Shown: in pieces, positions 32,901 through 47,800 of the stretch
Numbering within the stretch: position 1 is the stretch's first letter
Layout of the letters: every line of letters begins with the position of its first letter
From: Sarcocystis neurona
Taxonomy: Eukaryota; Apicomplexa; Conoidasida; Eucoccidiorida; Sarcocystidae
Reading direction: 5' to 3'
DNA length: 64,000 nt
Assembly: GCA_000727475.1 (NCBI GenBank)
Contig: KL647327.1
Span: 605,055 to 669,054 of the forward strand
Notes under the pieces: model-generated
What the model saw: only the letters and a program-made list of their open reading frames with translations
Told to the model about the DNA's origin: nothing
Databases searched by the model: none
Position numbers and translations under genes: made by a program

Positions 32901-35900
32901 TCATATATATATATAAATGTATGCGTCAGCGCACAACGCCACTCTTACTTTGGCGATTTCTTCGTCACCTTGGAGATAGAATTCCTCGACGACGCGACAA
33001 GACCAGTCGAAGTGCTGCGGCCACGGCACGCTCGACTGTACGTACAGCGGAGAGCAGCAGACAGTCGTAGGCTGCACCGGTCCACGTTCTTCACGCTGTG
33101 GACTCTTCACTGCGCAGCACACCCGGAATTCTACTTTCGCCAGCAGAGCGAGAAGACAAAGAAAGACAAAGTTTTTTTCTGACGGATCCTGGACAACATG
33201 TACGCGGTGTACTGACGACAGAGTGACACCAGTCAGTTACCGCGTTACTTTGATAAACACGGAGAGGAACAGCAGTCGCATGCCACTTTTATTCCCGCCC
33301 GAAAGGTACTGCTCCAAACTCGAGAGTATATCCGGTATTGATGAGCAGGAACCTCATACACACGTACTCTTTGTAAGTACGTCAGTGCACTGAAGCCGTT
33401 CGCGTCCGTCGTATACATCACTGTCCAGGCGTAGATACACCAGGACACAGTAAGACGCTCTTTTCAGGAGACTTGTGAAGCCGACAGTGTCAAATGCCTT
33501 TCTGTTGGTACAACGTCTTTGTATGCACGTGCACACGTACTCGGAGCATACGCCTATCGACAAAAACGCGTACACAACTTCGACGTTACACCCGGCCGAC
33601 CGACTCTCACATACGTATTCGCATCAATTCTGTAGAGAAGACCGGGGGAGCGCGTTGCATACACAATTATCGGTGTGCGTGTGTAGTGCACGGCACGTCC
33701 CGTCAAACACCATTTTTCCCGATGTTGTGCGTTCTCGACCAGACACCCTTCACTTCCATCCCCATTCGGTTTGTGGCGAGATGAACGTGACTTTTCAAGA
33801 TAAATCCGACGGTCACGTTGTAATTCAGCAAAGTGCACGGACAGGTAAGTCCAAGTGGATGCACACACGCGCGCACTTCTACAGAATTTCTCCGCACACA
33901 TAACTATATACGTAACGCGCTCGTAAATGTATCTACAGAGCACACGTTTACGTATGTATGCAGAGACGAAGGTAGTAGTGATTTTAAACACGGTTGCCTG
34001 AGTAAATGAATTGGAGACAAGAATATATGCAGGGGCACCACAGTGTGACAACACTGTTCAGCTGCGCCGCGAACGAACTGCAAGCAGATGCAATTTCTTG
34101 AAAGAAGAAGCCTTTGGTGGGAAACCAAACTTACATGACCAATGTCCGCTACTTTCACGCACATTCGTGCCAGTAGCCTGCACCCGCACACAGCAGCAGC
34201 AGCAGTGGCCCACAACACCATGTGCAATCTAATAGTCTTCCTCGAGATCTGTTGCTTAGGCTGGTCTTATTACTGCTGTGCCAGCCGTGCGGTGTTGCTG
34301 TCGGAGCAACGGGTAGTGTTTCTGCTCCTACTCTGATCCCCCTGTCCTTGATGTGGAATGCTGCCGCTGCCGACTAAGAATCGTGCTGGTGCTGCTGGTG
34401 CAGAAGAGCTACTGCTGTGACCGCTCGGGCCCCTATCCTGCTGTTGCTGCGGCTCGTGAAGCAGCCGCTGGTGCTGCTTATCCGATGTTCCGCCTTCAGC
34501 TGCTAGTAACTTGAGCTCCCGCAGCTGCCGGTGCGACACTACCTGCCGCAGCGCTGATGCTACTTCCGCCGCCGCTGTTTTGACGCTACGCGTGCCGTTG
34601 AAGTAGGCGGCGTTATTGCAGCTGCTGTCTCTCCGCCTGAGGCATTATTCTTGGCTGTTACTGCCGCTGCTGCTGCTAACTCACTGACATTGCGGCTGCT
34701 CAAAGCCAGTGCTAATTTTTGTGCAGAAATGCCTGCTGCAGAGGCGTGGGCCCCTGCAGCGGCAGGAGCAGCTTCACGCCCTTCTTGAGAAGTTGTGCCC
34801 GCCGCTACGCGATGATACTTCTCTTGGTGCTACAGACACGCACTCTGCTGCTACTGCCGCTGCTGCCGCTGCTCCGGGTGTAACGATGCGTCTGGCGAAC
34901 GTGCTGCCGCCTACAGAACAATTTCTTCTGCCGGTGGTAATGCTGCCCCCCGGCCGACTGTGGCTGCATGGAATACTACTGCTGTCAGCGCTACTGCTGT
35001 CGCCCATCGACTCTCGCTGCTGACGCTCAGGCTACTGAAGCTTCTGCTGCTGCCCCTGCTGCTGTGGCCCTGTCGCTGCTGCCATCTCTGGTGCTCCTTC
35101 AGCAGCCGCGTCACCGCTGCCTGTGTTGCCGTGGATACTATTGTGACGGTTCATACTGCAGCTGCGGCGCACTGACGTGTCCTGCTGCAGCCGCCGCTGC
35201 TCGCATTCTTGCTGCTGCTGTCGCCAATCGCGCTGCTGCTGTTGTTGCCGTCCTCGTTCTTGCTGCTGCTGTTGCTGTGTGCTCCACTGCTTCTGCTGTT
35301 ATGTTTTCGCATCCAGCTGCTGCACCCGACAGGAATAACGAGCAAACCCAGTGCACTCCCTTCTACGACGCTTTGTCTTGTCCTCCCCCCTCTTCCCTAA
35401 AGGCTGCTCTCTGGTGAGCAACGCCCTACTGCGTCACGAAATTTCACGTACCCATTATGTCTCTCTCCTCGCGTCCTGCACTTGCAAGCTTGCACCCGCG
35501 AAGATGTAATCACGCTGCACGTACACAAGTGTTGCTATATACACTTCCAGATACAAATGGACTACAATGCGTCTGCATGTGCACACCTCTCCACACTCAT
35601 AGGTGCGGACACATACGCACATATATTCTCTCCATATGCGCACGGACAAACACTACTGTCGTTGTATACGGATACGTACATCTGTGTATACAGGTACGTA
35701 CATATGCATATATATGTGTAGATACATGTATGGATGTATATGCATCGAGCACGGCCGTGTAAAACTCCATCTGGCGGAGCGCCAGACGTGCTACCCACGA
35801 CGTCGTACGATGTTCTGCCTACAATGGCGTGTTACATATATGTAGGTGGAGCCTTTTTACCAACATATATGTATATATTCACGCACAAATCCCTCTATCT

Positions 35901-38900
35901 CTACCTCTCTCTCACTCTCTCTCTCATATATATATATATATACCCTCAGCTACATACGAGTCTTCTCTTTCTCTCTGTATATATATGCATATATAGATAC
36001 AGTCGCATCAACACAAAACTGTATATGCTTACGGGTACCTGCCCGTGCTGATGCAATAAGATACACGTTTATCTAAAAACAAGTAAGAAGACACACCTTC
36101 AGACAGACATCCGGGTATCCTCAAGCACAAAATGGTGACAGTTCGTAACACGAACATACCTGTGTACATATACACGTATACAAAGGCAACTTGCCCGTAT
36201 CTACGCGTATCACGACTGCGAACCTACACACGCATGCATGTATATATATATATATACACACACAAAAGTGTATATACGTTTACACATACACTCCTTAAAC
36301 GTGCACAGGTCCGCGTGCTTGTACAAGGAAATAATGCGTGTGTATACATGGGTCCAGCGATGCACATGTGTTTTCATACGCACGTGTGTGTCACTAAATC
36401 GGTACGCAGATGAACAACTTCTTTTTTCTACGTGTGTCTGTGTATGTACGCAAGAGTGTCCTGTGCAGTGGGGGCCACGTGCAAAGAAATCTGTACAACT
36501 CAAACGCAGTCAGAAGGAAGGTCTCTGGAGAAAATACACATCTTCCCACATCTGCTTTCGTCACGTCCTGCGGTTTCCTGCGCAAGTGAGCATGGGTGCA
36601 ACTACCTTGCTGCTGCTCGTCTACTACGTACTCATTTCCCGGTTCTCTGCCTGTTTGCTTAACAACAGTTACCTATTCCTACTAGTACTACTACTACTGA
36701 ACGCATGTAGAAACATATATACGTATATGTATATATATACATACACGTATATATATGCTACATATAGACATACTTTCTTTGCACACGGACATACACCTGT
36801 TCATATATATATATATATACACGAATATGTGTGTGTATATATATATATATACGAATATGTGTATATATATATATGTATACACACGAATATGTATATATAT
36901 ATATGTTTACATTTACATATGAATGAAAATGTACACAGCCGCTGAGGAGGACTGGTGGGCGAGTTTTGGTTGTGAACTGCGGTACACGCGCGCGCGTCTC
37001 GACGGGACAGAGACGTGTGCACCACCGCTCCTCACCAGCGGTCTTCGACATTCTTCATATAGTTGAACTCGGGAGAGAGACGGCGGATCTGAAGGCAGGC
37101 AGCAACGTTTCAAACGTACAAATGTTTCGTCAGTCTTAAGAATGTGCCTCACCTCTACGCAAATACAGATACGTATACAGATGTATGGACATGCCATTGT
37201 ATGTACATATAGACGTATATACATACAAATAGACGTACGGATATACGTATTTTCATATATATTCTCATACACATATGCAAATATGTGTATATACATATAT
37301 GTGTAAACCAATCGAGGTACACATACGTACGAATGTTCAAGTGCGATGGAGAGATAGACACATACATATATATATATCCATAAATATATACGCATTTGTG
37401 CAAACACCGATCACATGGATTGTCGGTCAGTAGGTGCCACGCATAGAAAGCGCAGACAGTCAAGTTCATACGCGCGCATTTACATGTGTGTGTCTTTCTG
37501 TCTTTGTCTGTGATTTTATAGATGAAGTCCTACACAGATTACGAATGCAGAGAGAGACACAGAGAGGACGCGCGGCGCATACAGAGACATCCTCACGTAT
37601 CTGTCAGCAGAGTTGTCCCATGTGTTTACCTCTATTTACGTATACACGTACAAAAAGTAGGACAGCGAGAAAGAGAGGCAGAGGCAGACAGAAAGATAGA
37701 GAGAGCCAGATATACTTTCCACCGCAAGTGTTCGACTTTCTTCATCTCTACGTGTGTAGACAATTTTGTTGGTAGAGGAACGCAGAGAAGACAAAAAGGA
37801 GAAAATCAAGCTCTCCGCAGACAAAGCAAATATCCTCATCTCTCTCTTCACATATACGTATGTGTATATGCAGGTGTGGTGGGAGGGAAAGAGAGAGGGG
37901 CAGGGGGTGACATACTCGGAAGCGAGAAATACTTTCGAAGTGCTGCTTCATATCCGTTGCCAAGATGCACTCGATCAAATTCTGCCGCACAAATCGAAAC
38001 TCCTGCGCAGCGGGAAGGGAAAAACAGAAAGTCCACAGCAGCACGAAGAAGACGGAAAGTAGTACATTTTATCTGAAAAAGTCCCAGTTGCGTCTGAGTA
38101 TTAAAGTGCGCGAGGAATCCGGACCTCGTTTCACACATTTTGATACATATACTCACTCGCGCGCCCCTGCGCACATGTGTACACAAAGATATACATAGAT
38201 ACACACACACGTATATTAGTTCTATACAAATATATATATATATATGTATGAATTTGTTATTTGGTGTCATATATATACATTTATGTAATTGGTACTTGGA
38301 CAAATATGTATATAGATGTGTTTCTATATAGACAAATAAAGAGACAAGCGGATAGAGAGTCTCAGACCCGCATTTCTACGGTCCACCGATGTCTACGCAT
38401 GTGGTGGGCTCTGATGTGTGCTAAGAACGTTGCAGCACGCGTTCTGTTCGTCGCTGCGCGATACTTTCTGCAATCGATAGCCAGACAGTTATGTCAACGT
38501 ATCAAGCGCGGCTTGCTGTTATCCTTTTTTTTGTTCTCCTTCCTCATGCAGACAAACACACATATACGCATACACATTTGGATGTGGAACTACGTGCAGC
38601 CGTCTCTCTCTCTCTGTGTATAAATATACATGTATATATCCCTGTACACGTATGTGTGCGCAATATATATATACATACAGATACACACGGGTGTGTATCT
38701 ACGGGTGAATGTATATGTGTATACACTTATACACGTGTGGGTGCATCTATGTCGCAGCCCTGTTAAACGAGCTGTCGCAGTGGAAGCACCTGCCCGAGTG
38801 CGCCTTCTCACTTCCGAGCGTTCTTCAGCTGTGAAATTCCTCCTTGCTCTCTTCACGTGCCTACTGAATTATATAACTACACCTCGTGGATAGGAACAGC

Positions 38901-40159
38901 AAAAAGCTACTGGTGCGCACCTCTTCCTTCACCATCTTGCCTTCTTTGTGGTTATTCCCAGTGGCACAGCGAAAATACGAGATGCGCGGAGAATGCGTAC
39001 GAATGAGAGAGACATAGTGACAGAGACGCAGTAGAAGGACGAGCGCAAGTGTGCGGGGGGAAACGCTGTCGCTACTACTATTGCTGCTACTACTACTACT
39101 AGGACTACGTACAGCTATCTGTGTAGATGTCTCTCTACTGATGTAGCTGCGAGTGGCGACGCTGAAATGCCTATGCGCGGCCATTCCTTCTGCTTCGTTG
39201 CCACGAGTCGAAGTTTTTGTTCGGTTGACTCATGATCGAGAACGATGCCTTTACGCAAAATAAGTGGCTCTTCATTCTCTTCGCCGCCGGCAAAGTGACA
39301 CATCGTCCCCCCTTGCAGGCGTCCATCACAGGCGCGGAGACGACGCCTGCGCGTGGCGATGCAGACGCTTCCCGTCCACAGAAACGCGTCTTCCCGCCAG
39401 CAGACGGTACCGACGGATGCAAAGACGCAGAAAACAAAACCCTCTTTCTGCGTGTGCGCCTCTTACCGCCAACTGCGCCTTCCGTCTGGTGCTCGTAACA
39501 ATGTGCACGTGTATACACACATATAGAGAGAGAGAAGGAAAAAAATGCACACATAGCTGTGCTTATTAGATAGATAGATACTAAAACATGGACACATGTA
39601 GAGGCACTTCAATGCATCCGCACGTGTCGATTTTCCGTAGACTCTACGACGGTGTACGCATGGATCGTCGAGGTCAACCTCCAGGGCGCTCTCGTATCCG
39701 CACTCTACCGTCCACCTTGTACAGATGCATGTATGTATGTATGTATCTATTCATATGCACACATACATATTTATATATATATATATATACATGTGTGCGA
39801 ATGTATATTTGTGCAAGTATGTGTGTGGTTTAAGAGGAAAAGGTAGAACACCTTGTGGAACAGCAACAGGAAAACTGTTTTTATATCTTAACTTCCTGCG
39901 TTCCTCTCCGTACACTCATACATATAGATATATATATATATACGTACACGCATGTATACATGTACACACCGCACATATATGTGCACAAGCTCATGTTCTC
40001 ATGTACATGAACGTGAATAAATGCGCTTGTGCATATATATATATATATATATGAATATATATATATATACGCACGCATGCTACGTATGTAGATATCCACA
40101 CGAGAAAGTATTGACTTAAGTACACACACACATGTTTACTTCTATACTCATATTTCTAC

Positions 40160-40199
<40 letters not shown>

Positions 40200-41813
40200 G
40201 CATATATATATATAGGTCGACCTGCCCGTATCCTTAAAATGAAGAACTGTTTATATATATATATATATGTCGCGTTGACGTATACAATATTCTTCAGAAC
40301 GAGAGCCTTACACTGTCATCTAAATTAACAAATACATTGCAGTCGCGACTCTCGAGAGTGCGGAACGTCAAGCAGCTGTGGAAATTCTCCAACACCGCGA
40401 CGTCGTTGTATATCACCGCCTGCGCAGCAGGCGCAACAGCAGCAACAGAAAGCGACAGCAACGGGGATTAACGAATCGAGCGGAGAGGCGACTGAGCAGA
40501 GCAGTCGAAGAGAGAGGTCCAGCAAGAGACGGTAGCAGCAAACGCAGAGGACCTAGAAGCGAGAAGCGAAGTTGTGGTCGAGAGTGGGGGGAAATGAGGA
40601 AGGACGAGAGGAAAAGGCAGCAGCGCCCACTGATGTAAAGAGCGGACGGGGACGCACAAGAAGGAAGGCCTAAAAATGCAGGAGCGGTACAAAAGAAGGG
40701 CGCGGAAGAGGACCAAGGCGAAGCAGCGGAAGATGCAGCAGCAGAGGACAGAAAGAAGAAGAAATGCAAGAAAGGGAAGCGTCAGAAGCCGAAGGAAAAG
40801 AAGCAGGAGACTCAGAGACCCCGAACTAATGGAGGAGCAACAGAGAGCAGGAGGGAGTGGGTGAAAAAGATGAGGAGGACGACGAAAAAGACGAACAAGA
40901 CAGAAGTGACGGAGACGTAAATAAGCGGAGGGCACCGAGAACAAAACATGCGCATGAGGAGAAGCGAGGAAGCCGCCAAGAAATGCAGTTACAGGGGGGC
41001 AGGAGAAAGAGACGAAGTGAAGGGGAGGGAAGGAGAAAGCAAGAATCAAAAGGAAAATGAGAAAATAAAAGGATGCCCGCCGCTGGCTCAGGAGACGGGG
41101 AAGAGGACGACAACAGGAAAAGAAGAAGAAGAGGGGAGGGGAAAAAGAGAGCAGACACACGAGAAGGATGCAGAAACACAGACGTACACACACAGAAGCA
41201 GCAGCAAGACGCTGCCGAGGAGAACAAAGACGTCGCAGCTTTTCTTTACTGTTTTCTTGTGTGCTGCGCGTGCACGGAGGAGACGCAGACTCGGATTGGT
41301 TTGTTCTCGACGGAACGGTCATCGAGCAGGCGATCACTCCACGTGCTTACGTCTCACTGGTGAAGCACCTCGCCTCCAGAAGAAATTCGTACACACCCGT
41401 TGGTGCGAGAACTTGCGAAGAAACGCGGCTCAACACGGATGCCAGCGTGGCCCACCGACAAGAAAGAAGAGCTGACTTTCCTACATGCACCTCCACACAG
41501 ATCCCCGCCCCGTGCTGGACTCCTCCACACCATCTCTATCCTGCTGCCTTCTCCCTCTTTTTGTTCTTCCCCTCTCCCTCTTCGCTAGAACAGGGTGCCT
41601 CTCTAGAAAGACGCGGCCTACCAGGGGGTCGTACGAATTGACAAAGAACTGATTATTTCGGCCGGGATGTCCCACGTCATGGCAGATCGCAGCCACCGTC
41701 AACGTCACTTTATCCACCGAGTTCATCCTGCCCAGAAACAAAGGCGGAACGCTCACAACAGACGTCTCATTCCGACCAATAGTATACAAGTATGTGCATA
41801 TACTTCTACACAT

Positions 41814-41847
<34 letters not shown>

Positions 41848-44800
41848 GTATCGGTGTAGGTTTTCCTTTGAACTAATACTGTAGAAATACGTGTATGTAC
41901 ACCTACACTCATACATACACGCATGTACACAGATGTATGTATACACACGTATATGTTTCTTTGAACCAGTACTGTACATAGACACCTAAACACAGACACA
42001 CAGACACATATCCGCATATACATACACGTGAACACAGACATACATATATATACACATATATATATATATATATATGTTTCTTTGTATGTGGCTCCGTACA
42101 CATGTACATGTGTGTGTACCATGTGTTTGGACATGTATATATGTCTATACACAGTTTTAGATGTGTAGAGAGACCAGATGTACACGAGAACTGGTGTATG
42201 CTCTCATATGTCTACGCACAGGGCGACACGAATGATTTGGCTGCACGTCATTTTATTAAATGCGACACACTGCAAAGGCGAAATTTCTTCGCACGGTCCA
42301 CACGGGGCCCCGTGCCGATTTCTACTGGAACGCAGAAGGTCTCTGCCTTCTTCTCGCGTCGGGCGACGCCCGCGCTGTGTCTTGTGCTTACTTTTCATCT
42401 TTAGCAGTAGCAGCGGCAGAGGCAGTGAATATCTTGGCGACACCAGCGGCAGCAGGAAATGTGTACGTGAAGTTTTACACGAACAAGCAAAGGTATCAGA
42501 CGAAGAAACTGGGAGACGTGGAAGAACGCGAGAAACTACAAGAGGAGTAAGAATGGAGGCACAGCGTCGCCGCCCACCTTTCTTCTCCCCCCATTGAGCA
42601 ATACTTGGCAAGGCTGGGGTCGTATTAACCGCCTCGTCAAACGCAGGAGCACACACACCTGAATGTGTAGGCTCACGTAAATACGCAGAGATACAGAGCT
42701 GTCTATTATCTATAAACGTATGCGCACACGTATGTGCACACGTACTACACATTAGTCCATATGTACACTCAGACCTTCCTTTTTCGTTACACCGTATCTG
42801 TTTGCATTCTTCGTCTCTCTGACGCATCCTCGCGAAACAGAGGGCAAAGTGCGAGAAACTACCGGCTTCACCGGGACTTCTCAGCATGCCAGGGTAAATC
42901 TTTTACGTACGTATATGCATGGAAAGGGGCACACGCAGAGAGGAAGAAAGAGAGTAGTCTCTCTTTATTTTCTGCTCCTCCTAGACATCTCAGGATGCCG
43001 CAGTGAAGCTTGTACGTTCGTATATGTGTGGAGAGGGGTACACAGAGAGAAACAAAAGATAGTGACTCTGGTCTTCCCTTTCCTGCGTGGCAGACAGCTG
43101 TACACACAGAGAATCTCATGCGTCTGACAATCGAGATATGCAGAGAACTCTTCTGTCGGTCTCGACAGCCAGAGGCAACTTCGCCTTCTTCTGCGCCTCT
43201 CTCTCTCTTCTGCGCAGCTACACACACTCGACCTTCATGTCTCGTGCAAAGCTGTCTCCTCACAAATACGTGAGGAGCAAACGCCTGTTTTGCCCTTTGT
43301 TTTCCCTCCTCCGCCGTTGCACGTGTGCGGGTCCTTCTGTCGACTATTCTCCTTGCACTCGAGAACTTGGGGATATCTCCCTGGCAAAGTGTCATTTACT
43401 GATACTTCGGTTCAGAGGGCGTGTGTGCACTGCTGGCGAGAGTGAACGTTCCGCTGGAACGCTGAGCCGATACCCACGCAACACGCCGCACCACTGCCCT
43501 CTGAAACTGCACCTGCGGACTACACACTGGTGTGTACCTGGTGACTACACAGGAAGCCGGAGACAGAGGCAACGGAAGACAGAGAGAGAGAGAGACAAAC
43601 ATACATACACACATACACGTACACGTACACACACATACGGCCAGAGAGACAGAGGCGCACAAACCACACACATGTCCCCGAAGCGATCCGGTCAGAGCCG
43701 CTTCGGGGTGCCGTCGGACCGCCCCCAGGCCTGAGGAGAAATGTTTACGAGTTCCTCCCCCCAGCCCTGTCCCTCCGCAGACATCGGGCAACTCTCCTTT
43801 GCTGCTGCTGCTGCTGGTGCTGCTGCTCTGCGGCTTCTGTCCGCGGCGGCCGCAGAGACACAGAGGCGCGCGCGGTCAGAAGCAGGCACACAGAGATGAG
43901 AGAGGCGAGGAAACTGCTGCGTCTTAAAGGGACGCACACGCGGTCAAAGAGACGCGAAGAAACTGCTGCTTCTCTGTGTACGTGTGTGTGTGTGTGTATC
44001 GCCGGTTGAGAAATGGGCCCGTACCCGCGCTGGGCGTTTAGCATTCTAGTGAGACACTCGGTCAGGTGGGCGACCTCCGCCGCGTGGACTGCGTTGTGGT
44101 ACGGATTCTTCAAATACTGCGCCTGAATAGCGACGAGAAAGCGCAGGAGACAATTTTCGTCGCAGCCCCAGTCGGTGACCAGCCGGCAGAGGAGCGCGTA
44201 GCCGACCTCCACGAGAATGTTCTCCGTCTTCGTCGACAGCTGCAGCATATCGAACTCCCAGTCGATACCTACAGTCGAGAGCAGCACGTGGGTGAACTCC
44301 GGCATCGGCAGCGCCTGGAACGGCGTCGAAACATTGTCCAGCACGTTAGTCATTTGGTGGAAGCTCGAGCCAAATTCAAAACCTGCGCGCGTGCGCGGGG
44401 CGCAGACAACAAACACCGGGCAGCAGAGCAGTCGCTTTCAGCTGCTACGGAGATGCAGAGAGAGTCCAGTGCGGGCATTCACGCAGGTGCAGGGCCTGTC
44501 ACGTGCAGCGTGGGGTGATTCGCTTCGAACTTTTCGGTCACGGACAGGGCACGCGAAAAGAATGTGCGGACACACAGAAAATTCCTTCCCGCCCGTTCGT
44601 TTCCCCCCGCGCACTCTTTCTGGAGAGGAAGCTGCGCGCAGGAGGAGGACGAGGAGGAGGAGTAGGACTACTACAACTAGAGAGACCGCACGGACACAGC
44701 AGTGGGAAACGCCGATATCCGAAAACTACGCACGCACGGGCAAAAAATTCCGCACGGTTCTGCCAGCTGCTTGTCTGCGCGTCTATACATACAGAGGAAA

Positions 44801-47800
44801 GGACACGGAGAAAGAGAGAGAAATAGACGACCAGCGAGTGACAGACACACGCAAACACACGGTCACACCTGGGGCTCCTCTGATGCGTGTGTGTGTGTGT
44901 AGTCGAGGAGAGACGGAAGGTCACCTGCTACGGCAGTTTTTGAAACGCATCACATCGCAACTGCACTGCGTCCTACCCACCAAAACAAAGGCAGTACCTC
45001 TCTCTTTTCGCGCCCTGTGGCTTGTGAAAGTCTAGCAGTGCGCCTACACGTAGGGCCAGAACTTTTCGAGGAAGCAATGCAGCAGCCGGTGCGCAGAACT
45101 ACAACTCAGAGCGCACACACATTCACGTTGGGTGTTGCGCGTAGGTGGGAACGCTCCTCTTGGTATAGCATATGCGTATGAAGAGACGAGAAGCCAGCCG
45201 TGTCATCCAAACTCGCGGCTTGTGCACTGCAGCACACAAACACTGCGTCTGTTTATCAGACGGCATGGCATTCGTGGACATTGTCGGCTTGATGTATTCG
45301 TCGGGGAAGCAACGCTTCCATGTGCCCGACACATGTGCGTCTGTCTGTCGCTCTCTTCTCTCTCGACGATTAGGCCTCTCTCTGCCTCTTTATATCGTTG
45401 CCAATATCTCAACAGATATACACCTATGTAACAAAAAATCAACTCCTCTTCATGTGTTATACAAGAGCCTGGAGGTGTGTGTCTGTCAGTCACATGTATA
45501 CAGCATCCATCTGCGGGAGCCTGTCTGTGTGTGTCTATCAACCACGTTTATATAATATGCATGTACATGAACCTGGAGGTGTGTGTCTGCCAATCTCATC
45601 TGGTGGTAGTGCTCCTCTTCTCTCTTCAGTATGAGCACGGGGCTACACACGCACGGGCTTCTGAAAAGCAGAGCCAGAAAGCGAGACTCGCAAACTCTGC
45701 GTGAGGCAAGGCTCGACGTTCCGCGCATGCCCGAACAAGGATCCTCGCAGGCCCCCTCCTGCCATGTGACGCTCTCGCGCTCTCTCAACGCAGCTGCTTG
45801 TCTCCCGTATCATAACGCTCGTGCAGTGTGCGCATGCAAACAGAAAGAGATATACGTCAACCACGCCCCGTGTGGAGCAAAGGACACGTATCAAGTGATG
45901 CTGCTGCTGCTGGTCCGACGTCGTGTGTTTTCAGATGTGGACATGTACGCATATACGCGCGAATACGGACGCACCAAAAGAACGCACAGATTACGCGCTT
46001 ACAGAGGAAGAGAAAGAGAGAGACGAGATTGACTAGGTGTCTGGTACGCGCGGGGTGGTGGACAGGAGCCCATCTCTTCTCACCTTCGCCTGTCGCACAT
46101 CGGCAACGGCTGGACAAATCTCAGTACACAAATAACGGGACTATACTGCCACGCGTAAGTGTTATGGTCGTATAGACTCGTTCCATACGCAGAAAAACAC
46201 GGGCATTTCTATGCACTTCTGACCCGGATACAAGACGTAGCGATCTTCTCAGCAAAATCCTCCTCAGACGAATAAACATATATATATATATATGTAGAGA
46301 GAGACATGTGGGTGTGTGAACTCCTGACGTACGTAGATATACACGCACGTGAAGATGGGTACCCAAATATATATGGATATTTACAGGCATACAGAGAATG
46401 CACCTGGTATGCACATAAGCCTCACGAAGGGGCGCTTCTTCTGCCCAGTGGTTTGTACCCCGACCTGTGCGCATGTAGCAGTACGTGGATTTATACACAC
46501 GTATGAACAGAGACGCATACAAATATCGGTACCTACGCGTACATTCATTTACACAAATCCGAAGGGACATACATATGTATAATATAAAAGTGCAAACACA
46601 TGCCCCGTGAGGACAGAGATGCGATACAGATATCACTGAGGATGTACATATATATATATATATATATTTTGCATATGGAAGCAGATACACCGCATGCGCA
46701 GAATTGTGACATAGATATCTTCAAAGACAAACAAATATATATATGTACGTGAAAACAAGTACAACGAAGGTGGAGAGACGTAACATAACTGTCGCGGAAA
46801 ACACACATATACACATATGTAGGGATGCAAAAAGATACACAGCATGGAGATGTACAGACAATGGGGACAGACGCATTACGACAGACGGAGAGACATGCGG
46901 GAGTTTGGTGCTGCACCTAATACGGGACTGTTGGCGCTGCGCGTGCGCTGCGTCTGCTCGAACGTGGGGAAAGGAGAGGCCCCGCTGGCGAACGTTCTGC
47001 CCGTGGGGGTTGGCGCAAGGGAGAGCTCTCCCTCTTTCGTTGTCGAAGCGGTTTGTTTCTGCGTGTAACCCGAGCGACGCAGCGAGGTGGGCGCTGCCAG
47101 CTTCCGGAGACGCTTGTCAGGTTTGTTGTACAGCTCGATAAACTGGCGCTGCACCTCCTGCGAAGAAGAAAGGACGCAGGAAGAAGCAGCAGCAACACCA
47201 GCAGCGGAGAACTTCCCGCTCTCTCTTCAGAGGAAGAACGCGCTAGACCAGAGAGAGACAGAGAAGAAGGCAACCCGGGGAAGAAAGAGACAGAAAGATA
47301 GATATTGAAAGCGGAGAGTGGTACACACAAAGAAACAGAGAGCAGGAGACAAAGAGGGGAATAGAAAGAGAACAGGGGCACAGAGGCGATAAGAGATGCA
47401 GCACCGGAGAGAGAGAGCTGCCGAAAAGAGAAAGATGACACGGGGAAAAAGAAAGAGCAACAGAGAACGACAGGGAGAGACGGAAGAAGACAGAGAGCGC
47501 AGGTGGATACGCAAAAGACGCATTCACGCATATCAGTTAATGTGTACACTCGTCAGCAGCAGCTGCAGCAGGAACTACGAAAGCAGGTCGTCCGCCACGC
47601 AGCTGCAGGGGGTGTGTGGGGCTCTCTGCTGCTGCCCCTGCTGCCGCTCACGTTCTGCGTCGCGTCGTCGGTGAAGCGGACGGAGTACAAGTTCTCAGTA
47701 TTCGTCAGCAGCTCCAAAATACTGCGCACACAAAAAGGAGAAGAGTCACAACGCCTTGTCAAGCAGCATGCGGTACCGCCCTGAGGTTCCTTCCCTTAAC

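Noticed and set aside
40468..41337. 289-codon minus-strand frame rich in Leu, Ser and Phe
   Set aside because: It is produced by the pyrimidine-rich transcript strand and sits in a PDE intron whose flanking exons join perfectly in phase.
41300..41340. Minus-strand LLDDRSVEN resembling the PDE YNDxSVLEN motif
   Set aside because: It lacks two expected residues and acceptable splice ends. The true motif, [14 protein letters not shown], is in the exon at 40312-40419 with correct phases.
46876..47560. Long Ser/Leu/Phe minus frame as a membrane protein
   Set aside because: The hydrophobic part is pyrimidine-rich intron sequence. Only the segment from 47157 downward is used as PDE exon 8.
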